A DNA stretch of 64,000 bases from Zizania palustris (GCA_019279435.1 JAAALK010000285.1:32190889-32254888), one strand, 5' to 3'; counted from the first letter of the stretch, positions 33,577-44,739 are shown. The notes: generated by a model not told the origin, from the sequence alone. Program-made: numbers and translations.

Positions 33577-36500
33577 TCAGTCGACGATCACCCAGATAGA
33601 ATCGTGACCAGCTTGGGTCCTAGGCAGTCCCATGATGAAGTCCATTCCTATCTCTTCCCACTTCCATTCAGGGACCTTGAGAGGTTGAAGAAGTCCGGCA
33701 GGCCTATGATGCTCTGCCTTGACTCGCCGGCATGTGTCGCCCTTGGCCACATACTCAACTATTTCTCTCTTTATGCTGACCCACCAATATTTTTCCTTCA
33801 GGTCTTGATACATCTTTGTACTCCCGGGATGGATGGAGTATAGAGTATCGTGGGCTTCTTGAAGGATGAGGGTCTTCAACTCCGGTTTGTCGGGTACGCA
33901 GATCCGGTTTCCGAACCAGATGGTACCATGCTCGTCCTCGGAAAATCCGGGGGCTTTACCCTTCCTCATGTTCTGCTGGATTTCCAGGATGTCCGGGTCT
34001 TCCTTCTGCTTTTCTCGGATCTGGTCTATTAAGACAGGCCGAGACTCCAAGGCAGCGAGGTACGCTCGAGTGGTGATCCCTAGGTTTAGCCTTTCCATCT
34101 CCTTGTAAAGTAAAGGAGCTTGGTCCTGAATCATGACGGCATTGCAGTACCCTTTTCGACTAAGGGCGTCTGCCACCACATTGGCCTTGCCTGGATGATA
34201 ATGGATGCCTAAGTCATAATCCTTGATCAGTTCCAACCATCTCCTTTGCCTGAGGTTCAGATCTGGTTGGGTGAATATGTACTTGAGGCTCTTGTGGTCG
34301 GTGAAGACCTCACACCGATTCCCCACGAGGTAATGTCTCCATATCTTCAAGGCATGAACCACGGCTGCTAGTTCCAGGTCGTGGGTTGGGTAGTTCAGCT
34401 CATGCGGTCTCAGTTGCCGGGAGGCGTAGGATATCACTTTCCCTTCTTGCATTAAGACGCATCCCAATCCTTGACGAGAGGCATCACAGTAGACGTGGAA
34501 GTCTTTCCGGATGTCTGGCAGAGTCAGAATGGGAGCTGATACTAGCTTCTTCTTGAGGGTCTGGAAGCTCTCTTCGCAGTCGGGGGTCCATTCAAATTTT
34601 ACTTCCTTCTTCAAAAGTCTGGTCATAGGCTTGGCGATCTTGGAAAAATTCTCGATGAACCGGCGGTAGTATCCGGCCAATCCGAGAAAACTCCGGATCT
34701 CGGTCACGGTTGTGGGCTGGAGCCAGTTGGTTACTGCTTCAACGGTGGTTGGGTCCACTGCTATTCCTCCAGCAGATATGACATGGCCGAGGAACTTCAC
34801 CTCTGACGACCAAAATTCACATTTGCTGTACTTGGCATACAGTTGCTGCTCCCTTAGCTTTCCGAGGGTCAGACGGAGGTGAGTTTCATGTTCTTCCTTG
34901 GTCTTGGAGTAAACGAGGATATCATCGATGAATACCACGATGAACTTGTCCAAGAACTCCATGAATACATTGTTCATCATGTTCTTGAAAAAGGCTGGGG
35001 CATTCGTGAGTCTGAATGACATCACGGTGCACTCGTAGAGTCCATAGCGGGAGGTGAAGGAAGTCTTGGGTATGTCTTCTTCCCTAATCCTCAATTGGTG
35101 ATAACCTGACCTGAGGTCAATCTTGGAAAACACCGAGGATCCTTTCAGCTGATCGAACAGGTCGTCGATCCGAGGAAATGGGTACTTGTTCTTGATGGTT
35201 ACGTTGTTCAAGGCTCTATAGTCCACGCACATCCTCTTGGTCTTGTACTTCTTCATGGAAAATATAACCGGTGCACCCCAGGGTGAGGTACTCGGTCGGA
35301 TGTACCCTTTTTGCTCTAGGTCTTCGATGTTGCTCTTGACTTCAGCTAGTTCATTAGCGGCCATCTGGTACGGGCGCTTGGAGATTGGAGTGGTCCCAGG
35401 GACAAGTTCGATTCTGAATTCGATGTCCCGCTTGGGAGGCATTCCGGGTAGGTCTTTAGGGAAGACGTCCGCAAACTCCTTGACTATAGGTACCTCTTCA
35501 AGAGCTATCGAGCGAAGGGATGCTCCGAGTGGTTTGCGACTGGTCATCCGAAAGGTGACGGCTGCGCCTTTAGGGTTGGTTACCATGACGGACTTGCTGG
35601 CACAGTCGATCACTCCCTTGTGCTTCATTAGCCAATCCATCCCTAGTATAAGGTCGAGTCCGGTGCACTTTATGAGGACTGGCTCGGCCCGAAATAATAC
35701 TCCTTGGATCTCAATTTGTACTTTAGGGCTGTATAGGCGGGCTAAGGTCCTATTGCCGGGAGTGGCAATCACCATGGGGGTGGGTAGAGGGAGCACGTCC
35801 AGTTCGTTTGTTTTCACAAAATCTTCTGAGATGAAGGATAGGGTTGCTCCAGAGTCAAATAATATTACGGCCGGTACGAAATTCACAGTAAACGTATCGA
35901 GCACGACTTCAGGAGCCTCCTGAGCTTCCTCTGCGCTGATGTGGTTGACGCGGGCGCGAACTGCCTGGTTGGGTGCCGCGCCTTGAGTCTGCTTGGGGTG
36001 GGGACACTGGTGTGCGTAGTGCCCTTCCTTGCGGCAGTTGAAGCAGACGACCGGCCTCCCTTGGCAATCCTTCAAGATCGGAGCCTTGGCGGCTGGCGTC
36101 GGCTGAGCGGCCGGAGCTGGTGGAGCGGGGCGAGGATGCTCGGCGTTGGATCCACTGGCGGCGTGAGGTGGCCTGTAGGAGGGCCGAGGATGGTATGCGG
36201 GCGCTGGTGGCGGAGGGACGAAGCAGGGCCTCTGCGAGTTCGCCTGTTGATGCTTGAAGGTGATCATCTTCCTCTTCTTGAGGTCCAGCCTGTTTTGCTC
36301 AGTCTCTTGGATGAGCACTTTGTTGACTAGCCGTTGGAAGTCGGCGTAGTCGGTGGCGACGAGCTGGATGGACAGCTCATCCTTGAGACCCCGGAGGAAC
36401 TTGGCTTGGCGAAGGGCGTCGGTGCGCACTTCCTCCGGTGCGTAGCGGGCGATGCGATTGAACTCATGGAGGTACTCCATGACGGTCCGGTTGCCTTGTT

Positions 36501-37071
36501 GCAGGTCGCGGAACTCCTGCTGTTTCACCGTGATGACACTGGCGGGGACGTGGGCGGCACGAAAGGCGATGGTGAACTCCGCCCAAGTCACCACATGGTC
36601 CTCAGGCTGGGACTCACGATAGTTGTCCCACCATTCAGCGGCGGGACCCTGGAGCTGGTGAGTGGCGAAGGCCACTCGCTCTCGGTCGGTGCAGGGGAGG
36701 AGGTCGAGCTTCTTTCCGATGGTACGAAGCCAATCTCCGGCCTCCATTGGGTTGGTGGTGCTCGAGAAAATGGGCGGGCGCACGCGCAGAAACTCGGAGA
36801 GTTGCGGAGCGGGCGCGGGTGCTGGTGCGCGAGGGGCAGGTTCCCCGTTCTGCAGACGGTCCAACTGAGCCTGTTGGTTCTGCATTTGGGTGAGGAGGGC
36901 GGTGATCAGTTGGTTCTGATTCGCCATCATCTCCGCCAAGGTGGGGTGGTTGGAGGAGGGCGACCCAGACTGACGCGGGCCTGTTGCACCCCAGTTGGGT
37001 ACAACACCCTCGGGCGCATCACGGCTTCCTCCTGCTCCGTTGTTGGAACCGGTGTTCTGGTGGTCGGCCAT
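33577..37071 (-). CDS. Tekay gag-pol polyprotein, cut by one stop
   Basis: Start chosen at the ATG at 37071 (MADHQNTGSNN); the frame is open further upstream, but that part lies in the gene gap. Order with approximate residues: gag core (ERVAFATHQLQGPAAEWWDNY), zinc knuckle CFNCRKEGHYAHQCP (~342), protease FDSGATLSFISEDF (~404), reverse transcriptase with CVDYRALNNVTIKNKYPFPR, SKIDLRSGYHQLRI and FIDDILVYSK (~715), RNase H (VYCDASRQGLGCVLMQ; THDLELAAVVHALK; TDHKSLKYI), and the integrase finger (HPGSTKMYQDL; AKGDTCRRVK). In the finger the first Cys of the C-X2-C pair is Gly. A TGA at 33577-33579 stops the frame within the integrase core, where Arg is usual. It encodes particle protein and all replication enzymes. 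Confidence 0.93.
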   Translation of the reverse strand: MADHQNTGSNNGAGGSRDAPEGVVPNWGATGPRQSGSPSSNHPTLAEMMANQNQLITALLTQMQNQQAQLDRLQNGEPAPRAPAPAPAPQLSEFLRVRPPIFSSTTNPMEAGDWLRTIGKKLDLLPCTDRERVAFATHQLQGPAAEWWDNYRESQPEDHVVTWAEFTIAFRAAHVPASVITVKQQEFRDLQQGNRTVMEYLHEFNRIARYAPEEVRTDALRQAKFLRGLKDELSIQLVATDYADFQRLVNKVLIQETEQNRLDLKKRKMITFKHQQANSQRPCFVPPPPAPAYHPRPSYRPPHAASGSNAEHPRPAPPAPAAQPTPAAKAPILKDCQGRPVVCFNCRKEGHYAHQCPHPKQTQGAAPNQAVRARVNHISAEEAQEAPEVVLDTFTVNFVPAVILFDSGATLSFISEDFVKTNELDVLPLPTPMVIATPGNRTLARLYSPKVQIEIQGVLFRAEPVLIKCTGLDLILGMDWLMKHKGVIDCASKSVMVTNPKGAAVTFRMTSRKPLGASLRSIALEEVPIVKEFADVFPKDLPGMPPKRDIEFRIELVPGTTPISKRPYQMAANELAEVKSNIEDLEQKGYIRPSTSPWGAPVIFSMKKYKTKRMCVDYRALNNVTIKNKYPFPRIDDLFDQLKGSSVFSKIDLRSGYHQLRIREEDIPKTSFTSRYGLYECTVMSFRLTNAPAFFKNMMNNVFMEFLDKFIVVFIDDILVYSKTKEEHETHLRLTLGKLREQQLYAKYSKCEFWSSEVKFLGHVISAGGIAVDPTTVEAVTNWLQPTTVTEIRSFLGLAGYYRRFIENFSKIAKPMTRLLKKEVKFEWTPDCEESFQTLKKKLVSAPILTLPDIRKDFHVYCDASRQGLGCVLMQEGKVISYASRQLRPHELNYPTHDLELAAVVHALKIWRHYLVGNRCEVFTDHKSLKYIFTQPDLNLRQRRWLELIKDYDLGIHYHPGKANVVADALSRKGYCNAVMIQDQAPLLYKEMERLNLGITTRAYLAALESRPVLIDQIREKQKEDPDILEIQQNMRKGKAPGFSEDEHGTIWFGNRICVPDKPELKTLILQEAHDTLYSIHPGSTKMYQDLKEKYWWVSIKREIVEYVAKGDTCRRVKAEHHRPAGLLQPLKVPEWKWEEIGMDFIMGLPRTQAGHDSIWVIVD

Positions 37072-37257
37072 CTTCTGAATATACAAGGTTATAAAGCAAA
37101 AAGTTGACGGCACAATTAACAAGAATAGTTTAAGCATATATAAATCAAGTGGTAAAATGTTCATTACAATCAAGATCTTATTCTACCCACAACACACTCG
37201 TCGTGGGTAGCACCACATACAAAATTAAGCTTTTATTAAAGTAGCGACTCCTAACGC

Positions 37258-38037
37258 CTACTCGCCACCGGAGGTGGTCTCCGTGCTCTCGGAACCACGA
37301 GTATGCGGCTCCAGAGGGATGGTGGGTTCGAGAAAATTATCGATGATGGAGTCAGAGACGAGGCCGGGGCGTGGTGTAGGGGCGCTGGTGGAGGGTCTGG
37401 CGGGGGAGGGTCGTGGCGGGATCCTCTTGGGGCGAGGGAGGGGCTCACGGATGGGCTTCTTCTTCCTTGGAAGAAGGGGAACCATCTCCGCAATATCCTT
37501 CTGCAGCTGCATGATCTTGCGCTGCAGCTCACCGTTCTGCTGGATCAAGTTTTTCGTTTCTTCACGAAGGAACTCAACCGCCTCATGGTGCTCGTCGGCG
37601 TCGAGCACCGCCTCGGTATGGAGATCGTCCATAGCCTGTAGAAGACGTGACTGCCAGGCCATGACCGGATCACGCACGGAGTGAACTCCGAGGTAGATGC
37701 TACGGTGGGCTCCGGGAGTACGCTTCGGCACAAGCCAGAAGGACGAGTTCTGAAGACGATCGTCGTAGATCATCCTCAGCTCCATGAGGGCCTGGAGGGC
37801 GACTCGTTGGCACGCGACGTCGAAAGTCGGGCCTCCAAGTGCTGTGGTGTAGGGCGGCAGGTGTTCTCCGGAGCCGTGGACGGTGAGGGAGACGTCGCAA
37901 GGCCCGGCGAACTCGTCGGGGTACACTCCTTGGAATTCGAGTTCGAAGAGGAACCCGAGGAAGGTGAGCATCATACGGAGCTCCCGGATGAAGCCCTCGT
38001 AGTGCCGGCAGTAGCTGTGGACTTGGTAGACTGGCAT
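37258..38037 (-). CDS. Extra gene upstream of gag (orf0-like), 259 residues
   Basis: An intact frame from the ATG at 38037 to a stop at 37258, between the primer-binding site and gag and on the same strand. The N-terminal ~130 residues look globular (MPVYQVHSYCRHYEGFIREL; GVYPDEFAGPCDVSLTVHG; CQRVALQALMELRMIYDD). Residues ~150-205 form a likely coiled coil (HHEAVEFLREETKNLIQQ with NGELQRKIMQLQKDIAEM). A basic Pro/Arg-rich tail follows. From memory, rice RIRE3/RIRE8-type elements also have an extra frame in this place; I could not check similarity. Function unknown. That it is open while gag-pol has a stop suggests recent constraint, or just youth. Confidence 0.75.
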   Translation of the reverse strand: MPVYQVHSYCRHYEGFIRELRMMLTFLGFLFELEFQGVYPDEFAGPCDVSLTVHGSGEHLPPYTTALGGPTFDVACQRVALQALMELRMIYDDRLQNSSFWLVPKRTPGAHRSIYLGVHSVRDPVMAWQSRLLQAMDDLHTEAVLDADEHHEAVEFLREETKNLIQQNGELQRKIMQLQKDIAEMVPLLPRKKKPIREPLPRPKRIPPRPSPARPSTSAPTPRPGLVSDSIIDNFLEPTIPLEPHTRGSESTETTSGGE

Positions 38038-38159
38038 CTACAAAACAGTAAGTTGAATAAAGTGAGGAGAGGAACAAAGTTTATAAAGTAGATTTTCGAG
38101 AAATAATTTCTTGTGGCTAATGGCTAGGTGGGTCTGTTTGGCTTCCTACAGTCGAGTCA

Positions 38160-38171
38160 GCTCTGATACCA
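38160..38171 (-). other. Primer-binding site of the Tekay-type element
   Basis: The minus strand reads TGGTATCAGAGC three bases inside the 5' LTR, the exact plant initiator-Met tRNA site. Confidence 0.92.
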
Positions 38172-38174
38172 TCT

Positions 38175-41100
38175 TGTAGCGCCCCGATTTATCAAATCGA
38201 GACATTATTGAATTTCAGAAGAAAAACAATAACACAAGAGGTTCATCATGCGACAACGCACATACGACAATATCCATGGTACGCAGACCATATTTATTAC
38301 ATCAAAGTTTTAGTAGAAACAGTAATAAAAATAATTAAAAAGCGGCATGACGAACATCTTCTTCAGGATCTTTCTTCTCGACTGGGTCGCTACTCCAGAC
38401 CGTCTTTGTAGTAAGCATCCTCTGTGGGGTCCAACGGGTATGAGTACAAAAAGTACTCAACAAGCCACCGCAGATGCAAGTAATAATGCAGGATAATAAA
38501 CAAGGAAGGGTAATGGCTAACATTGCGGAAAAGTACAGTTTCAGTTATTGCATTTAGTGTATTCACATTTTAGTCATGCGGAAAAGTAAACATGAATATC
38601 AACTACATCGACTAACTCGAGGAGTACGTTTTACCTCCTCGCACAACGGTCCTTACATGTCAATCCATCATGCACATACATATTCAGAGTAAACTAACTG
38701 GGGGATGTCACTCAACCCGCCCTTGACCGTGGGCTCAGCTTTTCGAAAAGATTTAAGACTCTGATCAGAGATGTACTACTGTACCCACAAGGCACGCACT
38801 CATCCCAAACGAGATGACCCATACCACGGGAACTCGTGCCAAAACCTCGACATGAAATGTTCCAAGCGATAACCACCCGCTCTAGGTTTCGCCGGCGCGT
38901 CGGGCCGCATCCCGGCTAACGTCGCACCCCCTTTTGCGCCACATTGGTACAAGTCAACCGCAGGTGCAACTTGACCCATCTCCAAATGGTGGCCTCGGTT
39001 TGGAACAATCCATGCCTTAGTTAGGACTTACCCACTAGACTTGTGGTTAGTACGTAAGTGTATTGCAACGGATCCCTCAGACCGGTCCTTATAGCGCCCC
39101 GGGTGCTACCGACCAATGCCCTAGCTTGCACCCGGAACCCACCATGCATACACTCACAACCATAACTCATCACCAACAGAATTTCCATGGATAAGAAGTA
39201 ACGGGGATCATATAATAGAACAATTTTGCTACGACTCATTTAATCAAACATGTGTTCAATATGCTCAAAAGATTGGTTTGGTGACTTGCCTTGTTCAGCA
39301 AAGGGAGAGGGAGGGACTTCGGGGAAGTACTCCGGCTCCTCGACGGCGTCGTAGTCTTTTTAATATAATAAAGTAAAATAAAATGAATACAACATTTAAC
39401 CAAACAATATAACATCACATAATAATCACATAGGGTTAAGTTGGTTTGATTAAAATAAATCAAGTTGTTAGGGTTCTGAAATTCAGTTTATAGATAATTT
39501 TAAAAGAAATTAAAATGTAGTGTTGTCCTTTGAAAAAGGGTTTTAAAAGTGGTTATTCTCATTTTTAAGTTCTCTAATAAATTTAAAATGAAAGTCCCAT
39601 AGAAAACTTAGGGGTTCGTTCATATCAACAGGAAATAAATAAACACGAACCTTACTGGATTTTAAATAATTTAAATTTACATTTTTAACCTAGGGGTATT
39701 TCAATGTTCATTTAGATAAACATGAAATGTCTAAAGTAAACCTACTGTTTTTATTGCATAAACATGTAGAGAATAATATTATGAATTTTCTGAAATTGGA
39801 ATGGCAATTTTTAGAGTTCAAATGCGCCAGATATGAATTTTTCAAGTTTAAAAGCATTTCTGAAATTCATTTTCAATTTTTAAACCCCTCGGGTCCACGG
39901 TGAGCCATGCCCACGGTGAACCCGCGCACTGTGCGCATGCACCGGGTCGATCTGGACCGTCGGATCCAGATCCAACGCGCGCAGGCGAGGCGGGGCGCGT
40001 AAGTTATAATGGACGGCCAGGATTAAAACGTGCGAAAGGGTATAACGTGGACGCACGAGATTGAGTGAAGGCTTTTAAAAGCGATCAACGGCCCAGATGG
40101 CCTGGTACCCCTTTGACCGGATCGAGGGCGGAGATTAAATCCCATAGGGTTTTAACCAGAGCGCTCCGATCGCGATCGTGCGGCTAGGATGAGATCCGAC
40201 ACGACACGCGCTAAGGGGGTTGTACCCCCCTTTGTCTCCGGCGACGGCGGGGTTCGGGTGCGGCGGCGACGGCGCCTACGAGGGGGCTAGGCCCTAGTTC
40301 TATGCAAAAATGGAAAGAGGAGGCCATGGCGGTCTCGACGGTACCTTCGACGGCGATGAAGGGCGGCGGACGGCGATCGGCGGCGAGGGTAGACGCGAAG
40401 GGCTTCTCAGGTACTCGACGGCGGTGGGGATCCGGCGATCTCCTTGGCCAGCGAAGGTGTGGCCGAGGTAGGGGCGGTCCTTGCGGTCGCAGCGGTGCGG
40501 TCGACGAGGACGGAGGGGTACTCCGGTGATGGCGATCGACGGCTGGTGAACGGACGGCGGTGTTGCGCTAAAGACCGGTTGGAGTGTGTTCTGATCGTGC
40601 TCGAGGCGAGTGGGCGTGGGGGTCGGACGCGGCGGAAGTCGGGGGGTTAAATAGGACTTCGGAGGGGGCTCGCATGCAAGGAAAGCCGAGGAGGGCTTTA
40701 CTCACCGGCGAAGGCACGACCATGTGGGCTTAATGCGCTTAATTGACCGGTGGGCCTCGGGGGAGTTAATGCTGGCCTCGGTTTAACGGAAGGGGGAGCC
40801 GGCGAGGGGATCCGAGGCGAAGTTCTCGCCGGTGGGATTAGGGGGGGCTGGCGCGAGGTTGATGACGAAGCTGACAGGCGGGGGCCACTGGTCGGCGGGC
40901 GCGGGCGAGCGAGGGTGGCGACTGACGGGTGGGGCCGGGCTCGGGCACGAGGGGGAACGGTTGGCGCCGACAGGTGGGGCCGGGGTGTCGGGTGCGCGCG
41001 TGAGAGGAGAGGGGGTCACTGACGGGTGGGCTCCACTGGTCAGAAGGCGCGCGCGGGAGGGAGTGGGCTGGGCCGGCCGGGAGAGAGAGAAAGGAGTGAG

Positions 41101-41386
41101 GGGAGCCCATTACTGTTTTAAAACATTTCCGATTAAAAATAATTCCAGAAATCGATTTAAAATAATAGGGTTACTTCCATGCATGGTAAAAATTTATAAA
41201 AATTCCCAAAAATACATCTTGGTCTTAGGATCATGTACAAAAAGTTTCACCTCCTAATTTGGCCATCTACTCTATGCTGTAGTTCAATTTGGTATAAAAG
41301 GGTATTTAAAGTATTTTCAGAAACATATATTCCAGGAAATTGAATTTAATAATATTTTTATTATATTGAAAATTTGTGGTGTTACA
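38175..41386 (-). repeat. 5' LTR of the Tekay-type element
   Basis: 3212 bp, matching 29743-32561 apart from two reciprocal deletions and a smaller gap near 40725. It keeps the AT-rich block 39261-39870 lost from the partner. Confidence 0.92.
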
Positions 41387-43590
41387 ATTTCCCTATAATC
41401 CCTAATCTAAAGCGCATGTTTGCAACTGCCAACGAGTCAAAACAATTGAGGTGGCACAAAGAGGGTTGTAAGAACGACTCAATGATACGACACCCTGTAG
41501 ATTCTGCTCAATGGGGAACAATTAATACCACATTTACAAGGTTTGCTAATGATTGCAGGAGTATTAGATTTGCCATGAGTACCGATGGCATGAACCCTTT
41601 TGGTAACATGAGCAGTATGCATAGCACATGGCTAGTGTTATTGTCTATATACAACCTTCCACCTTGGTTTTGTAAGAAGGATAAATATATCATGTTGTCG
41701 ATCTTGATCTCTGGTCCTAAATAACCTGGCAACGACATTGACGTGTACCTCAGACCCTTGGTGGATGATCTGAAAATTCTATAGGACATAGTGTTGAGGT
41801 TTGGGATGAGTACATCCGAGAGTACATCCAGTTACATGTCATGTTATTTGTAACAATAAATGATCTGCCTGTTCATCGTAACTTATCTGGTCAAAGCAAA
41901 AGGAAAGGTGAATTGTGCCCACAGTGCTCGAAGAAAACATCTAGCACATGGTTGAACCATTCTAAGAAAACGATGTACATGATACATTAACGTTTTCTTC
42001 CAATGAAACAACCATAAAGAAGAATAAAGCTACAGTTTGTTGGCTCTGTAGAGAAAGGAGGACCTCTTAGTCATTTCATAGGCACAGAGGTATATGACCA
42101 GATAAAGGACATAAATGTTATACTCAGTAAGCGAAAACATTCTTCCACAAGTTGTGATGGAATGTTGAACAAGTAATCAATTTTGTGGGAGCTTAAATAT
42201 TGGAAATAACTCGATGTTCACCATTCCATCGATACAATGCATGTGGAGAAAAACGAGTGTGATAGTCTCCTTAGAACAATGCTAAATGTGCCAGGCAAAA
42301 CAAAAGATCACAAGAATGCTAGAGCGGATCTTGAGGAGATGGGTTTACGACCGGAGCTACATTCACAACAGGCAGATAGAGGAAAGTTATTGCCTCTATC
42401 TTGCATGAACATTTCTAAGAATGAGAGGAAGGAGTTTTCTGAATGTTTGCATAGAATTAAAGTTCCATTAGTTTACTCATCGAATATCAGTAAACTTGTC
42501 AACATGAAGGAGTTAAGATGGTTGGTGGAATGAAGACTCACAATTGTCATGTGATGCTGACTCAAATTATTGTTGTCGGAATAAGAAATGTGTTACCGGT
42601 GGGGGTAAGAGAGGCAATAATGAGTCTGTGTTTTTTCTTCAATGCAATTGGACAAAAAATACTCGACCCAACAATGCTAGTTGAACTAGAGAAAAATAAT
42701 ACTTGACTCTCTCTCTCTCTTCTTGAGATGTACTTTCCTTCATCATTCTTTGATATCATGGTACATCTGACCTTACATCTCATCAAAGGCATATGACCAA
42801 CCTCATTTCATCGTGTTGCAACAATCGAGCAAAGTACCGTCATACATTGTTGAGCACAATCACATGCTCTGTGCAGAGAACCCATCTCGTACCGAAGCTT
42901 GGGTCACCAAACAACACATGAAAATGTCCAATACCTAGTTTCGGGATCGGATCGCACAATCGAAAACCCTAGTGAGCGAATCAACCAAGCAGCTAGCAAT
43001 TGGACCTATATACACTGTTACAACATATCGAGGTTATCATATAAATGGTTATATATTCTACATAGTTGATCAAGATAGCAAGAGCACTAACCAGAATAGT
43101 GGTGTTTGTATTGATGCCTATGACAAAAATGATGTAAAGAGCGCATATTACGGTCAAATGGAGGACATTTGGGAACTTGATTACATAGGGTTGAAGGTAC
43201 CTCTGTTTAGATGCCATTGGGTCAATGGAACAAAAGGCATTACGGTCGACAAGTACAAATTCACAAGTGTAAATCTAACTCAAGTCGGCTATAAAGACGA
43301 ACCTTTCGTGCTCGCTAAATAAGTTGCTCAAGTTTTCTATGTGCCTGATACGACAAATAAGAAACTTCATATTGTCCTTGCTAGAAAGAGATGGATTGTG
43401 GGTGTTGAAAATGTGGTTGATGAGGATGAGTACAATCAGTTTGATGAGATACCACCTTTCACCACCTCAATTATGCCATAAGTTAAATCAGATGATCAAA
43501 CTTCGTACCTACGCTCTGACCATTCTGAAGGATTGTACATTAAGGAAGTGAGAAAACAGAGACATACATGTGTTGAAAAGTGTAAAGTTT
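41387..43590 (+). pseudogene. tnp2-type CACTA transposase, C-terminal part with DUF4218 and DUF4216
   Basis: This continues the tnp2 frame exactly at the inserted element: PIIPNLKRMFATANESKQLRW, MIRHPVDSAQW, STDGMNPFGNMSSMHSTW, NLPPWFCKKDKYIML, ISGPK and DIDVYLRPLVDDL are the classic Transposase_21 motifs. After stops, HSIDTMHVEKNECDSLL ends that domain. The next part (about 42480-42790, NVLPVGVREAIMSLCFFFNA) is DUF4218-like. The part 42970-43450 (TNQNSGVCIDAYD; YYGQMEDIWELDYIGLKVPL; DEPFVLAK) is DUF4216. Many stops and shifts occur. It closes near 43590. Confidence 0.85.
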
Positions 43591-44381
43591 AAATTGTATA
43601 TATACATGCAAGTGTTATACATGTAGTGCTCAAATACTGAGATACGTGGGTGGTTTGTAAAATTTGTACTGATTTAGGTATATAATATATATTTGCAATA
43701 TGTACCATAACTTGAAATCTAGAAGTACTATTGATTTAGGTATGTAATATATATATATGCAATATGTTTTGCCATAACTTGAATTCTAGAAATACGACTC
43801 ATTAGTGATGGGTAACAACTACTGCCCGTCACTAATGAGCATTACTAATAGGGAAACAATATTGTTCGTCGCTAAGATTATTTTGTAAAAGTACTACTTT
43901 GATCTCATTACTGCTGGCAGTTAGTGGAGGTAAGTAGCTGGCACATTAATTGCTATTGTCATCCTTTAAGTACACTGGTTGCTTGCATTTGGACTTCAAA
44001 ACATCAATTTTTTCTCTTACTCTTCTTGCTTCTTTCTTTGCCATGGGGGTTTGTGGTGGATGTTGCCTGTCTCGATGCATCCACAATCATGTGGAAGTAT
44101 CGAACGAGGCTTCATTCCTCACAAACTATGTCATGACTTCGTTTACCACAAGCACAATACTTGTGTAGTCGCATTAGTATTACCAGTATCACAAACACTT
44201 GTGAGGTCACTTTTATATGTGACTGCACAAGTGTTGTGATCTCTTTGATCATCAGTGACGGGTGGTAGTTACCACCTGTCACTACGGGAGTCATCAGTGA
44301 TGCGTGGTAACTACGACTCGTCACTGATGACTCCCCGCAGTGACGGGTGGTAACTACGATCCATCACTGATGACTCCCTCT
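43591..44381. repeat. CACTA subterminal repeats between the two gene groups
   Basis: Non-coding. Units such as TTAGTGATGGGTAACAACTAC with its complement (43800-43840), and ATCAGTGACGGGTGGTAGTTACC with GTCACT (44253-44375, four units), resemble the arrays at 21280 and 28245. The stretch 43880-44250 has no recognised signature. The array suggests that a second CACTA unit starts here. Confidence 0.65.
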
Positions 44382-44389
44382 TATAAATA
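44382..44389 (+). promoter_or_regulatory. TATA box of the second CACTA unit
   Basis: TATAAATA just after the subterminal repeats, about 24 bp before a likely leader exon. The same arrangement is seen on the minus strand at 21267-21274. Confidence 0.55.
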
Positions 44390-44412
44390 GGCGGGCCCTG
44401 AAGTGAATTTAT

Positions 44413-44739
44413 ATGCTTTCAATTCTTCCAACCCTAACCCTAGCATCTAGAATCATCATTGTCGCCTTAGTGCTCCTCGACGCCCCCACCATTCTCCATT
44501 TTGTCATGTGTGGATTTCCATTACGTCCAACGTGGCTTCCGTCTCACCGTTCATTCTATCACACGTGGCTTCCGCTCTGTCGTCCATTCCGTCGGTTGTG
44601 GCCTCCACTCCGTCGTTCATTCTGTCGCACATGGCCTCCACTCTGTCATCCCTACTCGCCACGCGCCACCTCGGTTGCATCCTTCTCCTTCAAAGGTCCT
44701 CCTCAATTTTGTGCTCAATTTTTGCTCTTTGATGGTTAA
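44413..44739 (+). pseudogene. CACTA leader exon with 33-bp repeats, 108 codons
   Basis: Starts ATGCTTTCAATTC then CAACCCTAACCCTAG, matching the leader exons of the minus-strand CACTA (21243 and about 22930). The middle is a 33-bp tandem repeat (44532-44663) giving Pro/Arg/His-rich peptide. No known domain. It may be untranslated leader sequence that happens to be open. Confidence 0.35.
44532..44663. repeat. 33-bp tandem repeat, four copies
   Basis: Units begin GTGGCTTCC, GTGGCTTCC, GTGGCCTCC and ATGGCCTCC at 44532, 44565, 44598 and 44631. The length is a multiple of three, so the frame is kept. Confidence 0.85.

Larger units (their letters stand above)
29743..41386 (-). mobile_element. Ty3/gypsy Tekay/Del-type element, nearly intact
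   Basis: 11,644 bp on the minus strand with exact TSD ATTTC (29738-29742 and 41387-41391), inside the tnp2 frame. LTRs are 38175-41386 (5', 3212 bp) and 29743-32561 (3', 2819 bp), bounded by TGTAGCGCC and GTGTTACA on the plus strand. Inside are a primer-binding site (38160-38171), an extra gene upstream of gag (37258-38037), gag-pol (33577-37071 continuing to about 32606) and a polypurine tract at 32562-32576. A chromodomain-like C-terminus and long LTRs point to Tekay/Del. The first ~1060 bp of the two LTRs differ at about 15 sites by eye, so it is among the youngest insertions here. Confidence 0.93.

Noticed and set aside
35237..37107. Long open frames on the plus strand (up to 257 codons)
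   Set aside because: They are antisense to the gag-pol frame and the orf0-like gene, whose codon content leaves the opposite strand open. No family features.
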